The position numbers were made by a program, and so were the translations under genes. From positions 1 through 5,320 of the forward strand of contig SKHR01000057.1 of the NCBI GenBank assembly GCA_007116865.1: a DNA stretch of 5,320 bases, in the 5' to 3' direction. Shown one piece after another: positions 1 through 5,320 of the stretch; position 1 is the stretch's first letter, and each line of letters begins with the position of its first letter. The notes under the pieces were generated by a model that saw nothing but the letters and a program-made list of their open reading frames with translations, was not told the DNA's origin and made no database searches. This DNA comes from Marinospirillum sp. Lineage in GTDB: Bacteria > Pseudomonadota > Gammaproteobacteria > Pseudomonadales > Halomonadaceae.

Positions 1-184
1 ACTCATCTCCTGAATGCAAACAACTACGACTCAAAGCAAACCAAGCCTCCATATACTGCTGCATGGCCGCCATCTCTGTTTCTAGCAGCACCTCCATGGT
101 CTCTACCCAAATGCGCTGAAATTCGAGCATGGGTAGCTGCTGTTTTTGTAACTGTTCACGAAATGTATCTATTACAGTCTGCAT
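1..184 (-). CDS. Small helical protein, possibly phasin-like (N-terminal part, cut by window edge)
   Basis: The first 61 residues are visible, from ATG at 184-182 (MQTVIDTFREQL...); the frame is open to the window edge, where one base (T) of the next codon remains, so the true length is unknown. The start is backed by AGGAGA at 196-191, six bases upstream. The sequence is rich in Gln, Glu, Met and Leu and has no obvious helix breaker after Pro18, so it should be almost wholly alpha-helical and amphipathic. There is no signal peptide or membrane segment. The pattern around residues 19-53 (LEFQRIWVETMEVL, then METs and Gln pairs) is reminiscent of phasins, the small helical proteins that coat polyhydroxyalkanoate granules, but no diagnostic motif is visible and this is a guess by resemblance only. 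The gene lies 87 nt past the stop of the c-di-GMP gene, enough room for its own promoter. It could equally be an unrelated small hypothetical protein. Confidence 0.65.
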   Translation of the reverse strand, partial: MQTVIDTFREQLQKQQLPMLEFQRIWVETMEVLLETEMAAMQQYMEAWFALSRSCLHSGDE

Positions 185-220
185 TGCACTTCTCCTATTG
201 AGCCAGTAAGCACCATCACC

Positions 221-229
221 TCTATAGCA
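221..229 (-). promoter_or_regulatory. Weak candidate extended -10 promoter element for the left-edge gene
   Basis: Read on the minus strand, TGCTATAGA has the TGn extension plus a 4/6 match to TATAAT. A start of transcription about 7 nt downstream would leave a leader of roughly 30 nt before the ATG at 184. No good -35 is present: the bases 17 nt upstream are T-rich (TTTTGT). This is the best promoter-like site in the gap 185-271, but such a match can easily occur by chance. Confidence 0.25.
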
Positions 230-271
230 TGGATCCTAACGACACAAAAAGCCACTGTTACTTGAATTGAC

Positions 272-2860
272 TCAGCTGAGGCTCAGAGGGTTCCAGTCTG
301 GTGGAAAAAAAGACCAAAGACCCGATGCACTGGAAGCCACGAGCCAGGCTCCAACTTGACTTTCCGTTTGCGGCTTAGCAAGCCAATAGCCTTGACACAC
401 CGAGCAGCCCAAGGCTTGCAGCAAAGTTGCTTGGGCGGCCGTTTCCACTCCTTCGGCAACCACCCTTAACTTGAGCGCCTGCGCCATAGCAATCATCGCC
501 TGAACCAGCTGACTGTCTTCAAGGTTGCTGGTCAACTCACGCACAAAGCTGGCATCAATTTTCAGGGTGCCTACAGGCAAACGTCGTAGGTAGGACAGTG
601 AGGAATAACCCGTACCGAAGTCATCCATGGACAAATGAAATCCTGCTTTATGCAGATCAAATAGCGCCTGATGCTGCACCTGAGCACCTTCCGCAATCAA
701 GCAGCTCTCGGTCAGTTCAATCTCCAGCAAAGCCGATGACAAACCCGCATCAGCGACTTTTTTAGCTAGGTGGCTGGCAAAATCCGGCACCGCCAATTGA
801 CGCGCCGACACATTCACAGAAATAGGAATCGGCAATTGCAAAGACCAGCGCTGCAAATGCGCCAGCACTTCATCAATCACCCACCAGCCCAAGCGCTCGA
901 TCAGCCCTAGACGTTCGGCGACTGGAATAAATTCAGCCGGTGAAACCTCACCCAGCTCCTCATCGCGCCAACGTAGCAAGGCCTCCATGCCGACCCAGCG
1001 ACGTGACACCACATCTATTTTTGGCTGATACACCAGATAGAGCGAGCGGGTATCCAGGGCACGGCGCAAACCATGCTCCAAAGCCAGATCCGTATAATTA
1101 CGCTCAGCCATCAGGCTGTTATAAAAACAGTAGTTATTGCGGCCATTATCCTTGGCCCGATACATGGCGGTGTCTGCATGTTTGATCAGCAGGTCAGCGG
1201 TTTTTCCCGCTGCCGGATACACACTGATCCCCAAACTGCAGGAAATCACTAACTCATGAGCCAACACCTCCATCGGCTCAGTGACCACCCGAATCAATGC
1301 CGCTGCCTGCGCCTCCAGCTGGTGCATGCTGTTAACCTCTGAAACCAGCAAAGCAAACTCATCGCCACCCAAGCGGGCCAGTGAATCTCCCTGCTGCACC
1401 TGAGTCATCAAACGCTGTGATACGGACATGAGCACCTGATCCCCGGCCTGATGACCCAGCGTGTCATTGATACGCTTGAACAGATCCAGATCTAAAAAAA
1501 TCACACCCACTCGATGTCCGTAGCGCTCAGCATTGCCCAGCGCCACCTCCAGGCGATCAAAAAACAAGCGCCGGTTCGGCAGGCCCGTCAATTCATCAAA
1601 ATTCGCCAGGCTGTGGATTTTTTCCTGTTGATCTTTTTGTTCAGTAATATCACTGAACATACCCACATATTGGAACAGCTCCCCTGACTCATTCTTGACG
1701 GCACTGATCGTCAGCCACTCCACAAACGGCTCGCCATTTTTTCGCCGACTGGTCAGCTCACCCTGCCAGTATCCTTCAGTCGCTAAAGCATGACGAATTT
1801 CTGCCAGCTGTTGCTCCGCTGCTTTACTGGGCCGCAGCAAGTCAGATTTTCTTCCCACCACTTCTTCTGCAGAGTAACCAGTCAGTGTCGTAAATGAGGG
1901 ATTGACCTTTTGAATGACACCCTGGGCATCAGTGATCACGATGGCATCCTGGGCCGTCAAAATCACCTGATCCGCCAGATGCTGGTTGATCGCAGAGCGT
2001 GAGTCCGCCTGAGCCTTTTCCTGCAACGCCAAGCTGAGCTGGCTGGCATACTCATACTCTGCACTGGCAAGAATATTGGTCAAACTCAGTAGCCCCACTA
2101 GCGCCTGCTCGGCGTTGAGCACACCCAGGTGGCGATAACCCTTTTGTTTGAGCAAATCCACCGCATCCAACAGGCTGGTTTCCAGAGGCACGCACAAAAG
2201 CGTAGAGTTTCGCCAAGGCTGACTGGTCTCAGCAGACAGACCTTCGGCCAAGCAGGCAATCAGGTCTCGCTCGGTCAGAATGCTCCATGAACCGTCACCA
2301 CAAGCAATCACTGCCGCGTCCCGCTCTGCTCGGGCCAGACGTTCAACCATTTGCGATAAAGAAAGCGCATCGGAAAGCACTAAAGGAGGCTCACTGACCA
2401 CAGAAGCCAGGGTGCGCATTTGCACATAGTGCTCAACCCCCTGCTGATGAACCAAATCAGACTGGGTCAATACGCCCAGAGGTTGTCCCTGCTCATCCAA
2501 AACCAATAAACGACGCAGGCGATAACGCGCCATTTTTTCAGCCGCCTCACTCAGCCTCGCCGTCGAGCCGATACTGATCACTGGCGCACTCATCCATTCG
2601 CAAACAGAACGTTTCAGCAAACTAGTGTTAGAAAAGTTTAAACGCCGGGTATCCCCCTCACTCCAAATACCCAGCACCTGGTCAGCCTCAGTGATCAGAA
2701 TACAGCTGACTCGCGCCTGGTACATCAGGCGCGCTGCCTGAAACAAAGGCGTATTTGGAGGGCAGGTCAAAAGGCCGCTATTGATCAGCTCACCCACTTG
2801 AGGGTTCTTACCCCAATCACCGCGAACCAACCGCTGTCGAAGTTCAGGCGAAATGCTCAA
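272..2860 (-). CDS. Cyclic-di-GMP turnover protein: four CBS repeats, PAS, GGDEF and EAL domains
   Basis: This 862-aa soluble protein has both enzyme domains of c-di-GMP metabolism behind a large sensory part, with no signal peptide or membrane segment. Domains in order: four CBS repeats (about 22-75, 85-139, 151-205 and 215-267), a helical linker (268-292), a PAS domain (about 293-408, ending in the usual DITEQK), GGDEF (about 415-577) and EAL (about 593-845). The diguanylate cyclase motif GGDEF is intact at 498-502, preceded by DELTGLPNR and DLDLFKRIND. The inhibitory I-site is degenerate (QQGD at 489-492 instead of RxxD). The phosphodiesterase residues are all present: E626 of EALLRW, N683, E715, D746-D747 of DDFGTGYSS, K767, E803 and Q823 of QGY. 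From family knowledge it could make and degrade c-di-GMP; which activity dominates cannot be read from sequence. CBS pairs usually bind adenine nucleotides, so energy-state sensing is a reasonable inference. The start is TTG at 2860-2858, the only start codon after the in-frame upstream stop that sits behind a good ribosome binding site. The gene follows the receiver-protein gene by 18 nt and is almost surely its operon partner. A tail of about 17 residues follows the EAL domain. Confidence 0.95.
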   Translation of the reverse strand: MSISPELRQRLVRGDWGKNPQVGELINSGLLTCPPNTPLFQAARLMYQARVSCILITEADQVLGIWSEGDTRRLNFSNTSLLKRSVCEWMSAPVISIGSTARLSEAAEKMARYRLRRLLVLDEQGQPLGVLTQSDLVHQQGVEHYVQMRTLASVVSEPPLVLSDALSLSQMVERLARAERDAAVIACGDGSWSILTERDLIACLAEGLSAETSQPWRNSTLLCVPLETSLLDAVDLLKQKGYRHLGVLNAEQALVGLLSLTNILASAEYEYASQLSLALQEKAQADSRSAINQHLADQVILTAQDAIVITDAQGVIQKVNPSFTTLTGYSAEEVVGRKSDLLRPSKAAEQQLAEIRHALATEGYWQGELTSRRKNGEPFVEWLTISAVKNESGELFQYVGMFSDITEQKDQQEKIHSLANFDELTGLPNRRLFFDRLEVALGNAERYGHRVGVIFLDLDLFKRINDTLGHQAGDQVLMSVSQRLMTQVQQGDSLARLGGDEFALLVSEVNSMHQLEAQAAALIRVVTEPMEVLAHELVISCSLGISVYPAAGKTADLLIKHADTAMYRAKDNGRNNYCFYNSLMAERNYTDLALEHGLRRALDTRSLYLVYQPKIDVVSRRWVGMEALLRWRDEELGEVSPAEFIPVAERLGLIERLGWWVIDEVLAHLQRWSLQLPIPISVNVSARQLAVPDFASHLAKKVADAGLSSALLEIELTESCLIAEGAQVQHQALFDLHKAGFHLSMDDFGTGYSSLSYLRRLPVGTLKIDASFVRELTSNLEDSQLVQAMIAMAQALKLRVVAEGVETAAQATLLQALGCSVCQGYWLAKPQTESQVGAWLVASSASGLWSFFPPDWNPLSLS

Positions 2861-2867
2861 GTCCGCA

Positions 2868-2872
2868 CTCCC
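2868..2872 (-). promoter_or_regulatory. Ribosome binding site that fixes the TTG start of the GGDEF-EAL gene
   Basis: GGGAG on the minus strand lies 7 nt before the TTG at 2860-2858, within the 18 nt that separate this gene from the stop (2881-2879) of the regulator gene. No ATG or GTG occurs in frame between that stop and the TTG. The next in-frame GTG (residue 22, Val) lies where the first CBS repeat begins, so TTG is the best start. The short distance suggests translational coupling to the upstream gene. Confidence 0.7.
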
Positions 2873-2878
2873 GTCTGA

Positions 2879-3682
2879 TCACGCATCGGGCTCTAAAATG
2901 GAGACCAGCAGGCGCCGCACTTCATCGACTTCAAAGGGTTTATCACAAATCGCCGAAACCCCTGCTTGTTTGACCGAAGCCAAACGCGATTCATCTTCTG
3001 AGGTAACCATCAATACGGGCAAGTGGGCATAGTCAGTGGACTCACGAATGAAACTTACCAACGCCTCACCATCCATGACCGGCATATTGTAGTCCGTCAC
3101 CACCAGGTCATAGGCATTGGCACGCAGACACTCAATGGCCTCAGCCCCGTTTTCTGCCTCGTCCATCTGCTCAATGCCGGTTTGCGCCAAAACCCGTTGC
3201 AGATATTTGCGCGCCATTTTTGAATCATCAACCACCAGCACCCGCAGACTGGTCACATCATACAAAGACAAATCAACTTCTTCGTGGGTGAGATAAGCCA
3301 GCGTGGTTGCTAAAGCTCGCTGCAAGTCCTTACGATCAAAGGGTTTGGGCAGAAGCGCCAACACCCCAGCCTGACGCACCGACTCCAGGTTCTCAACCTT
3401 TTGCTCGCTGGACACCACCATGCGCGCCACACCGCTCAAACGTGGATCATCTTCCATCAATGCAAAGAGTTGATGCGCATCGGCATCCGGTAAATACAGG
3501 CTGGTAATGATCAAGTCTGGAACAAAACTGCGCATTCGCATCAAGGCTTCACGTGCAGAGGCGACCCCTTCAAGCGTGCTGATTCCCTGTTGTGACAGTT
3601 GATCTAAAATCAGCTTGCGCTGCATATTGGACGGCTCGACCAGCAGAATACCCAGCTCTTCCAAGCTGACTCCAAGATTCAT
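2879..3682 (-). CDS. Tandem-receiver response regulator (REC-REC), first receiver degenerate
   Basis: This 267-aa cytoplasmic protein consists of two CheY-like receiver domains with no DNA-binding or enzyme output domain. REC1 (about 11-130) keeps the fold, the switch Ser (S91 or S92) and K113 of LPKPF. It has lost the acidic pair (E16-P17 instead of DD) and carries S61 where the phosphorylated Asp should be (IITSLYLPD), so it should not be phosphorylated in the normal way. REC2 (about 146-263) is complete: D152-D153, phospho-acceptor D197 (VTDYNMPVMDG), T227 and K248 of CDKPF. The start ATG at 3682-3680 has AAGGA six bases upstream. The gene follows the 109-aa ORF by 26 nt and precedes the GGDEF-EAL gene by 18 nt, in the same frame. 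The likely role, by inference, is to pass a phosphorelay signal by protein contact to the c-di-GMP enzyme encoded next. No histidine kinase is in the window, so the phosphodonor is unknown. Confidence 0.95.
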   Translation of the reverse strand: MNLGVSLEELGILLVEPSNMQRKLILDQLSQQGISTLEGVASAREALMRMRSFVPDLIITSLYLPDADAHQLFALMEDDPRLSGVARMVVSSEQKVENLESVRQAGVLALLPKPFDRKDLQRALATTLAYLTHEEVDLSLYDVTSLRVLVVDDSKMARKYLQRVLAQTGIEQMDEAENGAEAIECLRANAYDLVVTDYNMPVMDGEALVSFIRESTDYAHLPVLMVTSEDESRLASVKQAGVSAICDKPFEVDEVRRLLVSILEPDA

Positions 3683-3708
3683 AGTGATTCCTTAGTGTGA
3701 TAGTGCGA

Positions 3709-4038
3709 TCAGTGGCGTCTGGTTGGCCGGGTGGCTCCAGGCTGATAGATATCATCACGATAAATAAGTCGCTTAGGCTGACCCTGACCCAGTGGCGCCA
3801 AGCGAAACACGGCATCACGCAGACGATACAAACGTGGACCCTGGCTCATTGCCAGATACCTTTCTACTTCACGACTGAGTGGTGGTAGACGCAGTGCCTG
3901 GCGATCTTCTGCCCACAAAGTGGCCTTATCCAAAATCAAGCTCAGCAAATTACGCTGATTGGTTTGCAGCTCTGCCAAGAGCGTCAGCGCAATCAGCTGA
4001 CGAGCACGGCGGTTTTTACCTTGTGGTGAAATCCCCAT
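3709..4038 (-). CDS. Small basic protein of unknown function heading the c-di-GMP operon
   Basis: I do not recognise this 109-aa protein. It is strongly basic: about 17 Arg and 3 Lys against 9 acidic residues, with basic clusters at the N terminus (KNRRAR, 8-13), in the middle (RLYRLRDAVFR) and at the end (TRPTRRH). The stretch RQLIALTLLAELQ (13-25) should form an amphipathic helix, too short and too broken for a membrane span. There is no signal peptide and no Cys. Such composition fits nucleic-acid binding or docking to an acidic partner, but that is inference. It is accepted as a gene because it lies on the same strand as its neighbours, fills the space between ung and the regulator, has GGGAG 9 nt before the ATG, has a candidate promoter at a fitting distance, and ends 26 nt before the regulator start. 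Overlapping frames show nothing better. Co-transcription with the regulator suggests a part in the same signalling unit. Confidence 0.7.
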   Translation of the reverse strand: MGISPQGKNRRARQLIALTLLAELQTNQRNLLSLILDKATLWAEDRQALRLPPLSREVERYLAMSQGPRLYRLRDAVFRLAPLGQGQPKRLIYRDDIYQPGATRPTRRH

Positions 4039-4047
4039 TGGAGGATG

Positions 4048-4052
4048 CTCCC
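4048..4052 (-). promoter_or_regulatory. Ribosome binding site of the 109-aa gene, partly within a small hairpin
   Basis: GGGAG lies 9 nt before the ATG at 4038-4036, a slightly long but usable spacing. GGAG (4051-4048) can pair with CTCC (4043-4040) around a 4-nt loop, placing the ribosome binding site in a four-pair stem ending one base before the start codon. The stem is too short to be sure it matters. Confidence 0.5.
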
Positions 4053-4068
4053 TACCTTGTTTGAGATT

Positions 4069-4093
4069 GACTCGAACCCAGTATAACCGAGTC
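4069..4093. repeat. Inverted repeat bracketing the -10 element, possible operator
   Basis: GACTCG (4069-4074) and CGAGTC (4088-4093) are perfect reverse complements separated by 13 nt that contain the candidate -10 (4080-4085). Arm centres are 19 bp apart, close to two helical turns, a layout that would suit a dimeric repressor. With only six pairs per arm, chance is a real alternative. Confidence 0.35.
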
Positions 4094-4110
4094 TAGAGTG
4101 CAGAAGTCAG
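4080..4110 (-). promoter_or_regulatory. Candidate promoter of the 109-aa / regulator / GGDEF-EAL operon
   Basis: On the minus strand TATACT (4085-4080) matches the sigma-70 -10 element at 5 of 6 positions. The best -35 match is CTGACT (4110-4105, 4 of 6), but its 19-nt spacing is long. A transcript would start near 4073 and give a leader of about 35 nt to the ATG at 4038. The -10 sits between the arms of the inverted repeat 4069-4093. It is the best promoter-like sequence in the gap after ung; read-through from ribE-ung is also possible since no clear terminator follows ung. Confidence 0.4.
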
Positions 4111-4117
4111 ACACGCC

Positions 4118-4173
4118 AAATTTTGCTGTTGATTTTTGATTCACAATTGATTTAAGGCAAGCAGGCAAAATTT
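4118..4173. repeat. Nine-bp perfect inverted repeat just downstream of ung
   Basis: AAATTTTGC (4118-4126) and GCAAAATTT (4165-4173) are exact reverse complements with 38 nt between them. The pairing can extend inward by TG (4127-4128) with CA (4162-4163), skipping one unpaired G (4164), and then by a G-T wobble (4129/4161) and an A-T pair (4130/4160). The structure begins two bases after the ung stop codon. No T run follows the distal arm on either strand and the stem is AT-rich, so it is not a classical intrinsic terminator. It could stabilise the ung 3' end, bind a protein, or be chance in AT-rich DNA. Confidence 0.45.
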
Positions 4174-4175
4174 CT

Positions 4176-4859
4176 TCATGCCGGCAGCTGCCAGTCAATT
4201 GTGCCTCGGCCCTGCTGCTCAAGCCACTGATTCGCTTTTGAAAAGTGGCGGCAACCAAAAAAACCCCGATAGGAGGACAGTGGCGAAGGGTGCGGCGCTT
4301 CCAGCACACAATGACGTTGAGTATCAATCAAGCTACGCTTACTGCGTGCCGCACTGCCCCACAAAAGAAAAACACTGGGAAAGGCCTGTTGATTGATCAC
4401 ACGAATCACCTGATCAGTGAACACCTCCCAACCTTGCTGACGATGCGAACCTGCCTGCGCCTGCTCAACCGTCAACACCGTATTGAGCAATAAAACCCCT
4501 TGATTGGCCCAATGATGCAAGCAGCCATGGGCGACCGGCACACAGCCCAAATCCGTGTGCAGCTCCTGCATCATATTGCGTAAAGACGGCGGAACATCCA
4601 CGCCCCTTGGCACAGAAAAACTCAAACCCTCGGCCTGTCCTGGGCCGTGGTAAGGGTCCTGACCCAGTAAAATCACCCGCACCTGACTTAACGGGGTCTG
4701 CCAAAAAGCCTGGAACCAACGCTCCGAAGGTGGATAAACCACCGCACCCGCCTGTTTGCGCGCCAATAAAAAAGCACGCAGCGCCTGTATGTAAGGCTGC
4801 TCGAACTCACTTCCCAGATGCTGCATCCACTCAGCAGGCAGGGGGGCTGGCTTAGTCAT
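4176..4859 (-). CDS. ung: Uracil-DNA glycosylase, family 1
   Basis: The enzyme cuts uracil from DNA by hydrolysing the N-glycosidic bond, the first step of base excision repair after cytosine deamination or dUMP incorporation. In the 227-aa version the signatures are complete: water-activating loop GQDPYH with catalytic D68 and Y70, F81 in GLSFSV (uracil stacking), Pro-rich loop VPPSLRNMMQEL, uracil-binding N126 in LLLNTVLT, and the minor-groove loop HPSPLSSYRGFFG with catalytic H190, followed by HFSKANQWLEQQG. Length and sequence match the E. coli enzyme (229 aa) end to end, so it should be active and cytoplasmic. The start chosen is ATG 4859-4857, with AGGAG eight bases upstream. An alternative ATG at 4880-4878 adds seven residues (MTAGVET) and overlaps the ribE stop as ATGA, but has no ribosome binding site at normal distance. 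The 17-nt gap to ribE indicates co-transcription. Confidence 0.97.
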   Translation of the reverse strand: MTKPAPLPAEWMQHLGSEFEQPYIQALRAFLLARKQAGAVVYPPSERWFQAFWQTPLSQVRVILLGQDPYHGPGQAEGLSFSVPRGVDVPPSLRNMMQELHTDLGCVPVAHGCLHHWANQGVLLLNTVLTVEQAQAGSHRQQGWEVFTDQVIRVINQQAFPSVFLLWGSAARSKRSLIDTQRHCVLEAPHPSPLSSYRGFFGCRHFSKANQWLEQQGRGTIDWQLPA

Positions 4860-4867
4860 TGTCTCCA

Positions 4868-4872
4868 CTCCT
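4868..4872 (-). promoter_or_regulatory. ung: Ribosome binding site that decides the ung start
   Basis: AGGAG lies 8 nt before the ATG at 4859-4857. The competing ATG at 4880 is preceded by GTTTAGCGAC without any such motif, and the extra residues it adds are not needed to match the family length. Translation of ung is therefore probably independent of, or only mildly coupled to, ribE. Confidence 0.6.
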
Positions 4873-4876
4873 GCCG

Positions 4877-5320
4877 TCATGTCGCTAAACGATCCGCCAT
4901 CACCCGCTCAACCGTATCCACGATCACCTGCGTTTGCGGGTCAATTTCCAGGTTCACCTGGCCGCCCTCAGGCATCTCACCAAAGGTGGTCATGCGCCGT
5001 GTCTCCGGGATCAAATAAACACTGAACCGATTCTTCTCCACTTCGCCCAGGGTCAGACTACAGCCATTCAATCCAATATATCCCTTGGCAAACAAATACT
5101 TCATCCATTGAGGTGCTACTTCAAAAACCAGGCGCAGATTATCTTCCGGCAGGGCTTCGCGCTCCACCAGAGTGACCTGATCAATCACATGGCCCGACAT
5201 TAAGTGACCACCGATCTCATCAGAAAAGCGTGCCGCCCGTTCCACATTGACCCAGTCGCCCTGCTTTAATCCACCCAGATTAGTCAAACGCAGGGTTTCA
5301 ATCATGGCATCAAAATAGGC
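4877..5320 (-). CDS. ribE: Riboflavin synthase alpha chain (3' part, cut by window edge)
   Basis: This enzyme (ribE, called ribC in E. coli) dismutates two 6,7-dimethyl-8-ribityllumazine molecules to riboflavin and the pyrimidinedione that is recycled, the last step of riboflavin synthesis, in the cytoplasm. The visible 147 residues begin AYFDAMIETLRLTNLG, equal to the FDLMKETLR region of the E. coli protein, so about 58 N-terminal residues lie beyond the window. Visible are the end of the first lumazine-binding barrel (GDWVNVERAARFSDEIGGH), the LMSGH start of the second barrel, GYIGLNGCSLTLGEV, LIPETRRMTTFGE and the conserved end VNLEIDPQTQVIVDTVERV. The protein stops soon after this, slightly shorter than E. 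coli. The Met at 5305-5303 is internal, not the start, because the conserved frame stays open to the edge. It is followed by ung. Any FMN riboswitch or partner rib genes would lie outside the window. Confidence 0.96.
   Translation of the reverse strand, partial: AYFDAMIETLRLTNLGGLKQGDWVNVERAARFSDEIGGHLMSGHVIDQVTLVEREALPEDNLRLVFEVAPQWMKYLFAKGYIGLNGCSLTLGEVEKNRFSVYLIPETRRMTTFGEMPEGGQVNLEIDPQTQVIVDTVERVMADRLAT

Noticed and set aside
271..280. Perfect 10-bp palindrome CTCAGCTGAG over the stop codon of the GGDEF-EAL gene
   Set aside because: It is short, leaves no proper hairpin loop and lies mainly in coding sequence, so chance is the likely reason.
246..283. Possible terminator after the GGDEF-EAL gene: AGCC / GGCT arms followed by five T on the minus strand
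   Set aside because: The stem has only four pairs with a 26-nt loop, too weak to call an intrinsic terminator.
940..1185. Plus-strand open frame of 81 codons
   Set aside because: It lies opposite the strongly conserved EAL/GGDEF coding region and has no recognisable domain, so it is an antisense shadow.
3307..3507. Plus-strand open frame of 66 codons opposite the regulator gene
   Set aside because: It is antisense to a clear receiver domain, with a composition rich in Pro and Ala and no support as a gene.
4068..4079. GGTTCGAGTC on the minus strand, identical in form to a tRNA T-loop core
   Set aside because: The bases on either side cannot form a T stem beyond one pair (CTGGG against CAATC), and no acceptor, anticodon or D arm is present. 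Neither a tRNA nor an att-site remnant can be supported.
4052..4327. Minus-strand open frame of 91 codons running from inside ung into the gap
   Set aside because: Its first half is the wrong frame of conserved ung sequence, its second half covers the gap with its repeats and promoter-like site, and no ribosome binding site or known motif supports it.
4465..4719. Minus-strand open frame of 84 codons inside ung
   Set aside because: It is an alternative frame of the conserved ung catalytic region.

Overview
The window looks like ordinary chromosome from a gammaproteobacterium, perhaps of the Oceanospirillales or Pseudomonas-like groups. This rests on the close match of the uracil-DNA glycosylase and riboflavin synthase to their E. 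coli counterparts and on the style of the c-di-GMP protein; the exact taxon cannot be fixed from sequence alone. All six recognisable genes lie on the minus strand, so the reading order below runs from high to low coordinates. The only gaps are short (185-271 and 4039-4175), and no RNA gene, CRISPR array, insertion sequence or phage gene was seen.

Housekeeping part (4176-5320): the 3' part of riboflavin synthase (ribE, cut by the window edge) is followed at once by ung, uracil-DNA glycosylase. They are 17 nt apart, or overlap by 4 nt if the less likely upstream ung start is used, so they are probably co-transcribed. After ung comes a 137-nt gap. It holds a 9-bp perfect inverted repeat just past the ung stop, a plausible -10 element, and a 6-bp inverted repeat that brackets this -10.

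Signalling part (272-4038): three tightly spaced genes form a likely operon. They are a small, strongly basic protein of unknown function (109 aa), a tandem-receiver response regulator (267 aa, REC-REC), and an 862-aa cyclic-di-GMP protein with four CBS repeats, PAS, GGDEF and EAL domains. The first receiver has lost its phospho-acceptor aspartate (Ser in its place), while the second looks intact. The GGDEF and EAL motifs are both complete, but the GGDEF inhibitory site is degenerate. The regulator and the c-di-GMP protein share one reading frame, parted only by a TGA and six codons, and the second gene starts with TTG behind a good ribosome binding site. They therefore read like a split or separable REC-REC-CBS-PAS-GGDEF-EAL polypeptide, and the regulator is the obvious candidate to control the enzyme.

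Left edge (1-184): the N-terminal part of a small helical protein, possibly phasin-like, with its own ribosome binding site and a weak candidate promoter in the 87-nt gap. No entirely new system is evident. The points most worth a second look are the in-frame regulator/enzyme junction, the unrecognised basic protein heading the operon, and the inverted repeats of the 4039-4175 gap.
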